A stretch of 17,509 nucleotides of DNA from Trueperaceae bacterium (GTDB lineage Bacteria; Deinococcota; Deinococci; Deinococcales; Trueperaceae), in assembly GCA_011390455.1 (NCBI GenBank), contig JAABSI010000030.1, positions 15,013 to 32,521 on the forward strand, written 5' to 3'. The notes under the pieces were generated by a model. The model had not been told where the DNA came from. It saw only the letters and a program-made list of their open reading frames with translations, and ran no database searches. Below are positions 8,447 to 15,392 of this stretch, in pieces. How positions within the stretch are numbered: position 1 is the stretch's first letter; each line of letters starts with the position of its first letter. Both the position numbers and the translations under genes were made by a program.

Positions 8447-8512
8447 ATGCCGTCGGAGGTTCGTGGCCACCTGACATCGCGTTCCGGCACGGTTCGCGGT
8501 TTACTCCGGTGA
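8447..8512 (+). CDS. Possible 21-codon upstream open reading frame ending on the HD-GYP start codon
   Basis: An ATG at 8447 begins a 21-codon frame (starting MPSEVRGHL and rich in Arg and Ser). Its TGA at 8510-8512 shares its A with the ATG of the PAS-HD-GYP gene (TGATG). A GGAGG at 8428-8432 is 14 bases upstream, rather far for a good Shine-Dalgarno. This is the layout of a translationally coupled leader peptide, but so short a frame can arise by chance in 136 bases of intergenic DNA. The rest of the divergent gap (8376-8511) holds no other feature I can support. Confidence 0.2.
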   Translation: MPSEVRGHLTSRSGTVRGLLR

Positions 8513-9930
8513 TGCCTCACTCCCTGAACGAGGCGCATCGCGTGGCCATTCTCGAGCACGCGGAGGACGCGTTGATCGTCACCGACGCGGACGGCGTCCT
8601 GATGTACCTGAACGCGGCCGCGGCGCGCCTCTACGGGTTGGATGTCGGCATGGGGGCACACCGCGAGCACCTCGACATGCAGCGCCACGCACGCGACACC
8701 TTCGAGCTGCGCACCCTTGCAGGAGATTCCGTGCCGGACGACGACCAGCCCTTGGTGCGAGTCCTGCGGGGGGAGGCTTGCCAGAACGTGGAGCTCCTCG
8801 TCCGACACCGGAAGACGAACGCGTTGAGGATGTTCGTGTTCAGCGGGCGGACCATGGACGCCGACCCTCCCATCGGCGTGCTGCGGATCCGCGACGAGAC
8901 CGACCGCTGGGAAGCCGAGCGCCGCTACCGCGCCGCGTTCGAGGCCGACCCGGCACCCACGCTCATCGCGCGCCTCGAGGACGAGCGGATCCTTCAAGTC
9001 AGCGCCGGCATGCAGGAGATCCTAGACAGCGACGCGAGCGACATCATCGGACGCTCGCTCTCGGAGCTCGAAGGGCGCTTGCACGGCGCGTACCGGTCCA
9101 ACAGCCTCGATCGACTGCGCGAAGGGGAGCGGATCCACAAACACAAGACGACGCTCAACCACGCCACCAACGAGGACCCAGTGGATGTGCTCGTCTCCGC
9201 TCGCGCCATCGAGATCGATGGCGCTCCATGCGGCATCTTCACGTTCATCGACATCACCGAGCTCGAACGATCCCAACGGCACAACGTCGAACTCCTCGCT
9301 CGGGAGATCGTGATGCACGCCGATATGGAAGCCGCCTACGAACAGAGCATCGATGGTTGGGCCAGAGCCTTGGAACTTCGCGACGAGCACACGGCGGGTC
9401 ACAGCCAACGGGTGACGGACATGACGGTGGCCTTGGCCATGCACTTCGGGATCTCGGGAGCACCGTTGGAGGGCGTGCGCCGGGGCGCGCTGCTGCACGA
9501 CATCGGCAAGATGGGTGTCCCGGACGCCATCCTGCAGAAGCCGGGACCTCTCACGCCCGCCGAGTGGAGCCAGATGAAGGGCCACACCGAGCTGGGGCGC
9601 GACCTGCTGCAATCGATCGCCTACCTCGACTCCGCGATCGACATCCCATCCTCCCACCACGAGCGGTGGGACGGCACGGGCTACCCGAGGGGCTTGAGGG
9701 AAGAGGAGCTGCCGCTGGGCGCCCGCATCTTCGCCGTGGTGGACGTGTACGACGCGCTCATGTCGGACCGTCCCTACCGCGACGCATGGCCCCGCGACCG
9801 GGTCCTGGAGCACCTGCGACGAGGAGCGGGAAGCCACTTCGATCCTGAAGTCGTCGCAGCGTTCTTCGACATGCTTGGCGGCCAAGGCGCCAGCGCTACC
9901 AGCGAAGGGCAGCCACCGCCGAAGGCCTAG
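8512..9930 (+). CDS. PAS-PAS-HD-GYP cyclic-di-GMP phosphodiesterase
   Basis: A 472-residue cytoplasmic signalling protein predicted to hydrolyse cyclic-di-GMP, and so affect surface or biofilm behaviour. Residues about 8-130 form a first PAS domain (EDALIVTDADGVLMYLN near its start) and about 138-252 a second. A short helical linker follows, then an HD-GYP domain at about 275-460. The metal-site and signature residues are intact: His297, His329-Asp330 (LLHDIGK), His358 (HTELG), HHERWDGTGYP at 382-392 and Asp411 (VVDVYDAL). There is no GGDEF, receiver or membrane segment, so the input should be a small molecule, redox state or light through the PAS domains. No PAS cofactor ligand can be assigned. 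The ATG at 8512 precedes the first PAS domain, and the small upstream frame ends on it. Codon use looks a little less GC-rich than in neighbouring genes by eye. It converges with recJ, with 7 bases between the stops. Confidence 0.92.
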   Translation: MPHSLNEAHRVAILEHAEDALIVTDADGVLMYLNAAAARLYGLDVGMGAHREHLDMQRHARDTFELRTLAGDSVPDDDQPLVRVLRGEACQNVELLVRHRKTNALRMFVFSGRTMDADPPIGVLRIRDETDRWEAERRYRAAFEADPAPTLIARLEDERILQVSAGMQEILDSDASDIIGRSLSELEGRLHGAYRSNSLDRLREGERIHKHKTTLNHATNEDPVDVLVSARAIEIDGAPCGIFTFIDITELERSQRHNVELLAREIVMHADMEAAYEQSIDGWARALELRDEHTAGHSQRVTDMTVALAMHFGISGAPLEGVRRGALLHDIGKMGVPDAILQKPGPLTPAEWSQMKGHTELGRDLLQSIAYLDSAIDIPSSHHERWDGTGYPRGLREEELPLGARIFAVVDVYDALMSDRPYRDAWPRDRVLEHLRRGAGSHFDPEVVAAFFDMLGGQGASATSEGQPPPKA

Positions 9931-9937
9931 TCCGTGC

Positions 9938-12175
9938 TCATCGGTCGCGCAGGAGCGGCAGCGCACCGTCGCCGAGCAGCGACCGCACTGCGGCGTCGAA
10001 CCCGACCTCGTCCAGGTGCCGGTAGGCGTGCACGAAGGCGCGCAGCGCGTAGCGGCGGACGAGGCCGGCGCGCAAGCGTTCGCTCGCATAGGGTTCGACC
10101 TTTCGGCCGCGGACCCCGCGGCCGCGGGCATCCACCAAGCCGAGCTCCTCCAGCACCGCGATCGTGCGGTCGGCGAGCGGGCCGTCGAAGGGCGGACGGC
10201 GGCCGCGGCCCAGCGCCACCCACGCCGTACGCACGTCGCTCACGGTCGGCCAGGCGTCGGCTTCGCCCTCGAGGCGCGCGAGCGTGGGCGCGTCGGCGTG
10301 CACGCGGACGGGTCCGTGCGCGAGGGCGGCGCGGAGCGCCGCGAAGGGGTCGTCGGCGGTGGGGTCGACGGACGCCGTGGGCGCCGTGCCGCGGCCGCGC
10401 TGGAGCGCCGGCGTCGAGGCGTCGGGGGTGCCGTCGACGACCAGCGGACCGGCCGCGCGCACCGCGTGGGCTTGGAACTCGATGGTCGTGCGCCCGTTCC
10501 ATTCGTTCGGGACGAGCACCGCCGCGGCGTCGACCGCCGCCGCGGCCCCGAGCGCGTCCGCCAACGCCCCGAGCCTCCAGGCGACCCCCTTGACCTCGGT
10601 GCCGTTCGCGTCGCCCAAGCGGAGCTGCAAGTGGGCTCCGGCGCTGCCGACGGCGCGGACCGATCGCGCCCCGCCGCGCAGGAGAAGCGTGGGGGGCGCG
10701 TGCCCCTCGCCGTAGGGCTCGAGGGCCTGCAGCGCCGCATGGAGGTCGGCTCCGACCTCGTCCAGGCCGACGATCGCGTCCGCCACCACGCTCGGCACCG
10801 GGGTCGGGTGCTCGCCGACGAAGGCGAGCACCGCGTCGCGGAACGCATCGAAACGCTCCATCTCGAGCGCGAACCCGGCCGCTTGCGGGTGCCCGCCCCA
10901 CCGGAGCAGATGGGGTGCCGCGGCGGCCAGGCCGCCGACGGCGCTGATACCGGGCGTCGAGCGCACGCTGCCCTTGCCCTTGGCGACGATGTACACGGGC
11001 TTGTAGAAGCGCTCCAGCAGCTGGCTCGCGACGATGCCCATCACGCCCGGATGGCCCTCCGGGTCGGCGACCACGATCGCCGGCGCCCCCGGGTCCACGG
11101 TGGGCGCCAGGCGGTCGAGCATGTCGTCCTGCACCTTCTTGCGGTCGCGGTTGCGCTGATCGAGCAGCGTCGCGAGCTCGAGCCCGCGGCGCTCGGAGGC
11201 GGTGGTGAGCAGTTCGAGCGCCAGCTCGGCTTCGCCGAGGCGACCCGCGGCGTTGATCCGCGGAGCGAGGACGAAGGCGACGTCGCGCGCCGTCGGTGCG
11301 CCGCGCAGCCGCGCGAGCGACAGCGTCGCGCGCACGCCGGGCCACGACGAATCGCGCAGGCGCTCGAGGCCGAGCTTCACGAGCGCCCGGTTCTCGCCCA
11401 GGAGCGGCGCGACGTCGGCGATGGTGCCGATGGCCGCGAGGTCGGCGTGCTCGATCGGGTCCGGGAGCCCGAGCTTGCGGTGGATCGCCCACAACAGGTG
11501 GTAGGCGACGCCTGCGCCCGTCAGCTGCGGCAGGCCCCGCTGCGCGAGCGGCGACGTCGCGGGGTGGACGATCAGGCAATCGGGCAGGCGCGTGCCGGGT
11601 GCGTGGTGGTCGCTGACGATCACCTCGAGGCCGGCCCGCTGCAGCGCCTCGATCTCCGCGAGGTTGCCGATCCCGCAGTCGACCGTCAGCAGCAGGTCGG
11701 CGGCGGCGACGTGCTCCGCGACGCGCTCCGGATGGATGCCGTAGCCATCGAGGATCCGGTGGGGGACGAACGGCTCGACGCGACCGCCGAGCGCCCGCAG
11801 CCCGAGCGTGAGCAGCGCGGTGCCCGTGATGCCGTCGGCGTCGTAGTCGCCGTGGATGCGCACGCGACGTCCGCGCTCGAGCGCGTCGATCAAGCGATCG
11901 GCCGCCCGCTCGAGGTCGGGGATCTCCGTGGGCGCGAGCGGCGGATCGAGGTGGTCGGCGGCGTCGTCGCGCAGGCCGCGCGCCCAGAGCATGGCCGCGA
12001 GGTTCGGGTGGATGCGCAACGTGGCCGAGAGGCGCGCGACGGCCTCGATCGGCGCCGGCGCGCGGACGCGCCAGACCGGGGTCGGTGCGGAGGTCGCGGG
12101 TTCCGGTCGGTCCGGCAGCGGGTCCGCGGACGCCGCCGCCGACCCGGCGTCAGCGGTCGCCGAGCCGGACGTCAC
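9938..12175 (-). CDS. recJ: Single-stranded-DNA-specific 5'-3' exonuclease RecJ with C-terminal extension
   Basis: RecJ digests single-stranded DNA 5' to 3' in recombination (RecF pathway) and repair, using Mn/Mg bound by the DHH core. The chosen start gives 745 residues against about 577 in E. coli. DHH motifs: GDYDADG (Asp110, Asp112), TVDCGIG (Asp166), VSDHH (Asp189-His190-His191) and GTIADV (250-255). The DHHA1 domain carries RWGGHPQAAGF around 425-435, and an OB-fold-like segment follows to about 575. Residues about 580-745 begin with a low-complexity linker, then form a helical, winged-helix-like extra domain. Deinococcus RecJ is known to have such a fourth domain, which binds HerA. The first 30 residues are Ala/Ser/Pro-rich and probably disordered. 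The GTG start at 12175-12173 overlaps the TGA of lapA in a GTGA, and I see no Shine-Dalgarno of its own, so translational coupling to lapA is likely. A longer in-frame start is open but would run deep into lapA. Confidence 0.95.
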   Translation of the reverse strand: MTSGSATADAGSAAASADPLPDRPEPATSAPTPVWRVRAPAPIEAVARLSATLRIHPNLAAMLWARGLRDDAADHLDPPLAPTEIPDLERAADRLIDALERGRRVRIHGDYDADGITGTALLTLGLRALGGRVEPFVPHRILDGYGIHPERVAEHVAAADLLLTVDCGIGNLAEIEALQRAGLEVIVSDHHAPGTRLPDCLIVHPATSPLAQRGLPQLTGAGVAYHLLWAIHRKLGLPDPIEHADLAAIGTIADVAPLLGENRALVKLGLERLRDSSWPGVRATLSLARLRGAPTARDVAFVLAPRINAAGRLGEAELALELLTTASERRGLELATLLDQRNRDRKKVQDDMLDRLAPTVDPGAPAIVVADPEGHPGVMGIVASQLLERFYKPVYIVAKGKGSVRSTPGISAVGGLAAAAPHLLRWGGHPQAAGFALEMERFDAFRDAVLAFVGEHPTPVPSVVADAIVGLDEVGADLHAALQALEPYGEGHAPPTLLLRGGARSVRAVGSAGAHLQLRLGDANGTEVKGVAWRLGALADALGAAAAVDAAAVLVPNEWNGRTTIEFQAHAVRAAGPLVVDGTPDASTPALQRGRGTAPTASVDPTADDPFAALRAALAHGPVRVHADAPTLARLEGEADAWPTVSDVRTAWVALGRGRRPPFDGPLADRTIAVLEELGLVDARGRGVRGRKVEPYASERLRAGLVRRYALRAFVHAYRHLDEVGFDAAVRSLLGDGALPLLRDR

Positions 12176-12519
12176 AGGTAGTCGGTCGGGTCGTCGCCGC
12201 GCCGGACTCCGGCGGCGTCGCGATCGGGGATCACCGGGTCGCTGGGTTCGCCGCGCCGGGCGCGGTCCATCTCGCCGGCGAGCACCTGGCGATCGGCCTC
12301 GGCCCGCCGCAGGCGGCGCTCGAGGTTCCAGGTGCGCGTTCGACCGGGGAGCCAACCCACCAGCCAGGCGACGAGGATCGCGAGGACGACGACCAACGAG
12401 GGGGGCACCGAGATCAGGAGCGGCAAGCGCACGGTCTCGGGGTTCGCGTAATGGAACAGGACCAGGTACACCGCGACGAGGACCAGGGCGACGAGCTGGA
12501 TGATCCGGAGCGCTTTCAC
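12172..12519 (-). CDS. LapA/DUF1049-domain small membrane protein
   Basis: A 115-residue inner-membrane protein. Two hydrophobic helices (about 3-22 and 40-57) flank a short loop with FHYANPETVRLPLL, which matches the LapA (DUF1049) pattern of a helical pair joined by a segment with an asparagine. A charged helical tail follows (about 63-92, heptad-like, Arg/Glu-rich), then a polar, probably disordered end. E. coli LapA assists LapB in controlling lipopolysaccharide synthesis. Deinococcota lack standard lipopolysaccharide, so the role here is unknown and the name marks only the fold. The GTG start is fixed by a GGAGG 6 bases upstream. The stop overlaps the GTG of recJ, so the two genes form one unit. 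Confidence 0.82.
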   Translation of the reverse strand: MKALRIIQLVALVLVAVYLVLFHYANPETVRLPLLISVPPSLVVVLAILVAWLVGWLPGRTRTWNLERRLRRAEADRQVLAGEMDRARRGEPSDPVIPDRDAAGVRRGDDPTDYL

Positions 12520-12525
12520 GAGGTA

Positions 12526-12530
12526 CCTCC
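12526..12530 (-). promoter_or_regulatory. Ribosome binding site of the lapA-like gene
   Basis: GGAGG on the minus strand ends 6 bases before the GTG at 12519, and the extended match is GGGAGGT. This decides the start codon, because the open frame continues far upstream with no biological sense. Confidence 0.8.
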
Positions 12531-12537
12531 CGACGCC

Positions 12538-12543
12538 AGTGTA
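12538..12543 (-). promoter_or_regulatory. Possible -10 box (TACACT) for lapA-recJ
   Basis: TACACT on the minus strand fits TANNNT and lies 18 bases upstream of the lapA start, leaving room for the ribosome binding site. No clear -35 hexamer is seen, so this is a candidate only. Confidence 0.35.
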
Positions 12544-12546
12544 GCC

Positions 12547-12562
12547 CGTGTCCCGGGACGCG
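12547..12562. promoter_or_regulatory. 16-bp near-palindrome between the divergent lapA and mnmA promoters
   Basis: CGTGTCCCGGGACGCG is self-complementary except for one base pair, with a perfect 10-bp core GTCCCGGGAC at 12550-12559. It lies between the candidate -10 boxes of lapA (12538-12543) and mnmA (12575-12580), where a dimeric regulator could act on both genes. In DNA this GC-rich, palindromes of this size occur by chance, so an operator role is speculative. Confidence 0.25.
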
Positions 12563-12574
12563 CGCGGTCGGCGG

Positions 12575-12580
12575 TAGACT
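12575..12580 (+). promoter_or_regulatory. Possible leaderless -10 box (TAGACT) for mnmA
   Basis: TAGACT fits TANNNT and ends 8 bases before the ATG at 12589, which has no Shine-Dalgarno. Transcription would start at or just before the start codon. The identical 9-mer GGTAGACTG recurs at 13701-13709, before lemA. No -35 match is seen. Confidence 0.45.
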
Positions 12581-12588
12581 GCCCGTCG

Positions 12589-13710
12589 ATGGCTGCCGCC
12601 GACGTTCCCACCGCCACGCCCAAGGTCCTCGCCGCGATGTCCGGCGGGGTCGATTCGTCGGTCGCGACGGCGCTCCTGCGCGACCAGGGCTTCGACGTGG
12701 TCGGCTCCATGCTGCGCTTCTGGCCCGACGATCGACCGGCGGGCGCCTTCGACGTCTGCTGCAGCCCGGAGGCCGCGTTCGACGCGCGGCGCATCGCCGA
12801 CAAGCTCGACGTGCCGTTCTACCTGCTCGACGCCCGGGAGGACTTCGAGCGCGTGGTGATCGATCCCTTCGTGCCGGCGTACGCCCGCGGCGAGACGCCC
12901 AACCCGTGCGTGTGGTGCAACCGCGAGATCAAGTTCGGCGGCATGGCGGAGCGCGCGCGCAAGCTCGGCTGCACCTTCTTGGCCACCGGCCACTACGTCC
13001 GGCGCGTGGACGGCCCCGAGGGCGTCGAGCTGCACCGCGGCCGCGACGACGACAAGGACCAGACGTACTTCCTGTGGGCGTTGCCGCGCTGGGTGCTGCC
13101 GTACCTGCTGTTCCCGCTCGGCGACCTGACCAAGGCCGAGGTGCGGGCGCTCGCCGTGGAGCGGAAGCTGCCGGTGGCCTGGAAGCCCTCGTCCAACGGC
13201 CTCTGCTTCATCGCCGACGACGTGCGCAGCCACCTGACCGAGCACCTCGAGCCCCGTCCCGGGCCCGTGGTCGACGTGTCGCAGGGCGACGCGGTCGTCG
13301 GCGAGCACCAGGGCGTCGGCTTCTACACGATCGGTCAGAAGCGCGGTCTCGGCCTGTGGAAGTCGCACCGCCCGCGCTGGGTGGTCGACCTGGACGCCGA
13401 GCGCAACGTCGTGTCGGTCGGTCCGCGCTCCGCGTGCACGTGGACCTCCGCGACCGTCGAGCAGGCCAACTGGCTGGTCGCCGACCCCGACCGGTTGCCG
13501 CGTCGGGTTCAGGCGCAGGTCCGCTACCGCCAGCGGCCCGAAGCGGCGACGCTCGAACTCGAGCCAGGGGGGGACGCGTTCCGACTCGAGTTCGACGCGC
13601 CGCAGTTCGCGGTGACGGTCGGTCAGTCGGCCGTCGTGTACGACGGCGATCGTCTGCTCGGCGGTGGGGTGATTCGCGCGCGCTCCGGGCAGGGGCCCAC
13701 GGTAGACTGA
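12589..13710 (+). CDS. mnmA: tRNA-specific 2-thiouridylase MnmA
   Basis: Puts sulfur on carbon 2 of the wobble uridine (U34) of tRNA-Lys, tRNA-Glu and tRNA-Gln, using ATP to adenylate the base and a persulfide carried by its own cysteine. The 373 residues compare with 368 in E. coli. Seen: PP-loop AMSGGVDSSVA at 16-26; ETPNPCVWCNREIKF with the first catalytic Cys107; the tRNA/ATP region ATGHYVRR and DDDKDQTYFLW; SSNGLCFIADD with the second catalytic Cys206; and YTIGQKRGLG near the C-terminal beta-barrel. All key residues are present. The ATG at 12589 lies directly before the conserved core and just after a TANNNT box. The longer upstream open frame crosses the divergent lapA gene and is not real. 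lemA starts 16 bases after the stop, close enough for co-transcription. Confidence 0.96.
   Translation: MAAADVPTATPKVLAAMSGGVDSSVATALLRDQGFDVVGSMLRFWPDDRPAGAFDVCCSPEAAFDARRIADKLDVPFYLLDAREDFERVVIDPFVPAYARGETPNPCVWCNREIKFGGMAERARKLGCTFLATGHYVRRVDGPEGVELHRGRDDDKDQTYFLWALPRWVLPYLLFPLGDLTKAEVRALAVERKLPVAWKPSSNGLCFIADDVRSHLTEHLEPRPGPVVDVSQGDAVVGEHQGVGFYTIGQKRGLGLWKSHRPRWVVDLDAERNVVSVGPRSACTWTSATVEQANWLVADPDRLPRRVQAQVRYRQRPEAATLELEPGGDAFRLEFDAPQFAVTVGQSAVVYDGDRLLGGGVIRARSGQGPTVD
13703..13708 (+). promoter_or_regulatory. Possible -10 box (TAGACT) for lemA inside the end of mnmA
   Basis: TAGACT spans the last codons of mnmA, including the TGA, and lies 18 bases before the GTG of lemA. It sits in the same 9-mer as the mnmA box. 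Transcription from it would begin near the lemA Shine-Dalgarno, giving a very short leader. Because these bases also encode Val-Asp-stop, the match may be accidental. Confidence 0.25.
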
Positions 13711-13714
13711 CCGC

Positions 13715-13720
13715 GGAGGT
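13715..13720 (+). promoter_or_regulatory. Ribosome binding site of lemA
   Basis: GGAGGT lies 6 bases before the GTG at 13727 and supports that start over internal ATG codons, which would remove the membrane anchor. Confidence 0.8.
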
Positions 13721-13726
13721 GGCCGC

Positions 13727-14287
13727 GTGTCTACGCTCATCATTCTTGCCGTCCTGGCTGCTCTGGTCCTCTACGGGATCAACATCTACAACCGGATCAT
13801 CACGTTGGAGAACCGCTACCAGAACGCGTGGAGCCAGATCGACGTCCAGATGAAGCGGCGCAACGACGTCGTCCCGAACCTGGTCGAGACCGTCAAGGGC
13901 TACGCGGCGCACGAGCGCGAGGTGTTCGACAACGTCGGCAAGGCCCGCGCCGCGATGACGCAGGCCAAGTCCGTCGACGAGTCGGCCGAGGCCGCGAACA
14001 TGATGACGGCCGCGCTCGGCCGGCTGTTCGCGATCTCCGAGGCCTACCCCGACCTCAAGGCGAACCAGAACTTCCTCATGCTCCAAGAGGAACTCGCCTC
14101 GATCGAGAACAAGATCGCGTACGCGCGGCAGTTCTACAACGACGCCGTGCTGCAGTTCAACACCGTGATCACGACGGTCCCCGGCACGTTCTTCGCGGGG
14201 CCGATGGGCAAGACCAAGCACGTCTACCTCGAGGTCCCCGAGGAAGAGAAGGCCGTCCCGCAGGTCTCCTTCGGCGCGCAGGCCTGA
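13727..14287 (+). CDS. lemA: LemA family membrane-anchored helical protein
   Basis: A 186-residue protein of the usual LemA length. It has a single N-terminal transmembrane helix (about 3-20, starting STLIILAVLAALVLYGI). A cytoplasmic or periplasmic helical bundle follows, with the family signature QIDVQMKRRNDVVPNLV at about 37-53 and the later LKANQNFLMLQEELASIE and FYNDAVLQFNT blocks. The C-terminus is short and charged. The biochemical role of LemA is not established, but it very often sits beside an M48 protease, as here. Translation starts at a GTG behind a good ribosome binding site. htpX follows 21 bases later, so the two form an operon, possibly with mnmA upstream. Confidence 0.95.
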   Translation: MSTLIILAVLAALVLYGINIYNRIITLENRYQNAWSQIDVQMKRRNDVVPNLVETVKGYAAHEREVFDNVGKARAAMTQAKSVDESAEAANMMTAALGRLFAISEAYPDLKANQNFLMLQEELASIENKIAYARQFYNDAVLQFNTVITTVPGTFFAGPMGKTKHVYLEVPEEEKAVPQVSFGAQA

Positions 14288-14308
14288 TCCGGGGCCCTGG
14301 ATGGGCCG

Positions 14309-15277
14309 ATGACGACCCCGAACGGCGCCACCCCGCGCCGCCTTCCCGATGCGATCACCGACCCGGCCACCGGGCGGCGCATCAGCTTGCTGGACTGGGA
14401 GGCCGCCAACCGCCGCGCCTCGTGGGTGCTGGGCGGTTTCATGGTCGTGCTGCTCGCCGCGATCGCCTACCTGATGGCGCTCGCCATCGATCCCGCCGCG
14501 GCGGGGACCTTCGTCGTGATCGCCGTGGTGCTGGCGGTGGCGCAGTCGTTGGCGGCGTACTGGTTCTCGGATCGACTCGCGCTCGCCGTGTCGGGCGCGC
14601 GGCCCGCGAACGCCGAGGAGCACCGGTACCTGGTCAACGTGACCGAGGCGGTGGCCCTGGGCGCCGGCGTCCCGGCGCCCAAGGTGTACGTCATCGACAA
14701 CCCCGCGCCCAACGCCTTCGCCACCGGCCGTGATCCGCGGCACGGGGCGATCGCCGTCACCACCGGGCTGATGCAGCTCCTGGACCGCCAGGAGCTCGAG
14801 GGCGTGGTCGCCCACGAGATGGCGCACGTCAAGAACTACGACATCCGGTTCGCCTCGATGCTGGCCGCGACGGTCGGCGCGATCGTCCTGCTGCGCGACG
14901 TCGCCTGGCGGGGGATGGTCTACGGCGGCCGCTCGCGGCGTTCCTCCTCGGGAGGCGGCAAGGGGCAGGGGTTGGCGATGGTGTTGCTCATCGTGCTGCT
15001 CGTCTTGGCGCCCATCCTGGCAACGATGCTGAAACTCGCGGTGAGCCGTCGTCGCGAATACCTGGCGGACGCGACGGGGGCGTACATCACGCGCAACCCG
15101 GAGGGCTTGGCCAGCGCGCTCACCAAGATCCGGGACTACGCCGGCGCCCCGCTGGAGGTGTCCGAAGGCGTGCGCCACCTGTACTTCGCGAACCCGGTGA
15201 AGAACCTGAACGCCGCGGTGTGGCTCTCGACGCACCCGCCGATCGACGACCGGATCTCGCGGCTGCGCCGCATGTAG
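14309..15277 (+). CDS. htpX: HtpX-like M48 family zinc membrane metalloprotease
   Basis: A 322-residue inner-membrane protease with its active site facing the cytoplasm, expected to cut misfolded membrane proteins. Two N-terminal helices (about 38-60 and 66-85) precede the zinc motif HEMAH at 169-173 with catalytic Glu170. The third ligand, Glu250, is in RREYLADATGAY. Further hydrophobic segments span about 182-197 and 222-243 and are joined by a Gly/Ser/Arg-rich loop (206-221). The C-terminal HLYFANPVKNLNAAVWLSTH, then PPIDDRISRL, is typical. The first 33 residues are polar and make this slightly longer at the N-terminus than E. coli HtpX (293 residues). The ATG at 14309 lacks a strong Shine-Dalgarno, so reinitiation after lemA is plausible. 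The symbol follows family usage, and the lemA-htpX pairing is well known. Confidence 0.93.
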   Translation: MTTPNGATPRRLPDAITDPATGRRISLLDWEAANRRASWVLGGFMVVLLAAIAYLMALAIDPAAAGTFVVIAVVLAVAQSLAAYWFSDRLALAVSGARPANAEEHRYLVNVTEAVALGAGVPAPKVYVIDNPAPNAFATGRDPRHGAIAVTTGLMQLLDRQELEGVVAHEMAHVKNYDIRFASMLAATVGAIVLLRDVAWRGMVYGGRSRRSSSGGGKGQGLAMVLLIVLLVLAPILATMLKLAVSRRREYLADATGAYITRNPEGLASALTKIRDYAGAPLEVSEGVRHLYFANPVKNLNAAVWLSTHPPIDDRISRLRRM

Positions 15278-15292
15278 CCGCACGCAGCGAGC

Positions 15293-15309
15293 CTCCGGCG
15301 GAGCCGGAG
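15293..15309 (+). terminator. Short hairpin after htpX
   Basis: CTCCGGC and GCCGGAG pair as a perfect 7-bp stem around a 3-base loop, starting 16 bases after the htpX stop. No T-run follows, so it may only slow polymerase or protect the 3' end ahead of the stronger hairpin downstream. Confidence 0.4.
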
Positions 15310-15331
15310 CGAACCTCGAGCCACGAAACGA

Positions 15332-15366
15332 AGCAGGGGCGGGTCCGAATCGGACCCGCCCCTGCT
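15332..15366. terminator. Strong bidirectional hairpin terminator between htpX and rpsA
   Basis: A perfect 16-bp inverted repeat (AGCAGGGGCGGGTCCG and its complement) with a 3-base AAT loop fills the gap between the converging htpX and rpsA genes. It lies 27 bases past the rpsA stop and 55 past the htpX stop. On the rpsA strand it is followed by TCGTTTCG, a poor T-run. On the htpX strand no T-run is present. The position and stability suit a shared terminator of the T-poor kind found in GC-rich genomes. Confidence 0.8.
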
Positions 15367-15392
15367 CGATGCGGTCGTACGTTCGATCGTGC

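Noticed and set aside
5427..8474. A 1015-codon plus-strand frame across the YdiJ-like gene
   Set aside because: It is the antisense shadow of a gene with clear FAD and Fe-S motifs, and its own product is low-complexity.
8471..8505. CTGACA plus TTTACT as a -35/-10 promoter for the HD-GYP gene
   Set aside because: Each hexamer is a fair match, but the spacing is 23 bases instead of 16-18.
9875..12181. A plus-strand frame across recJ
   Set aside because: It overlaps the end of the HD-GYP gene and the whole of recJ, is rich in Arg/Gly/Ala, and has no motif.
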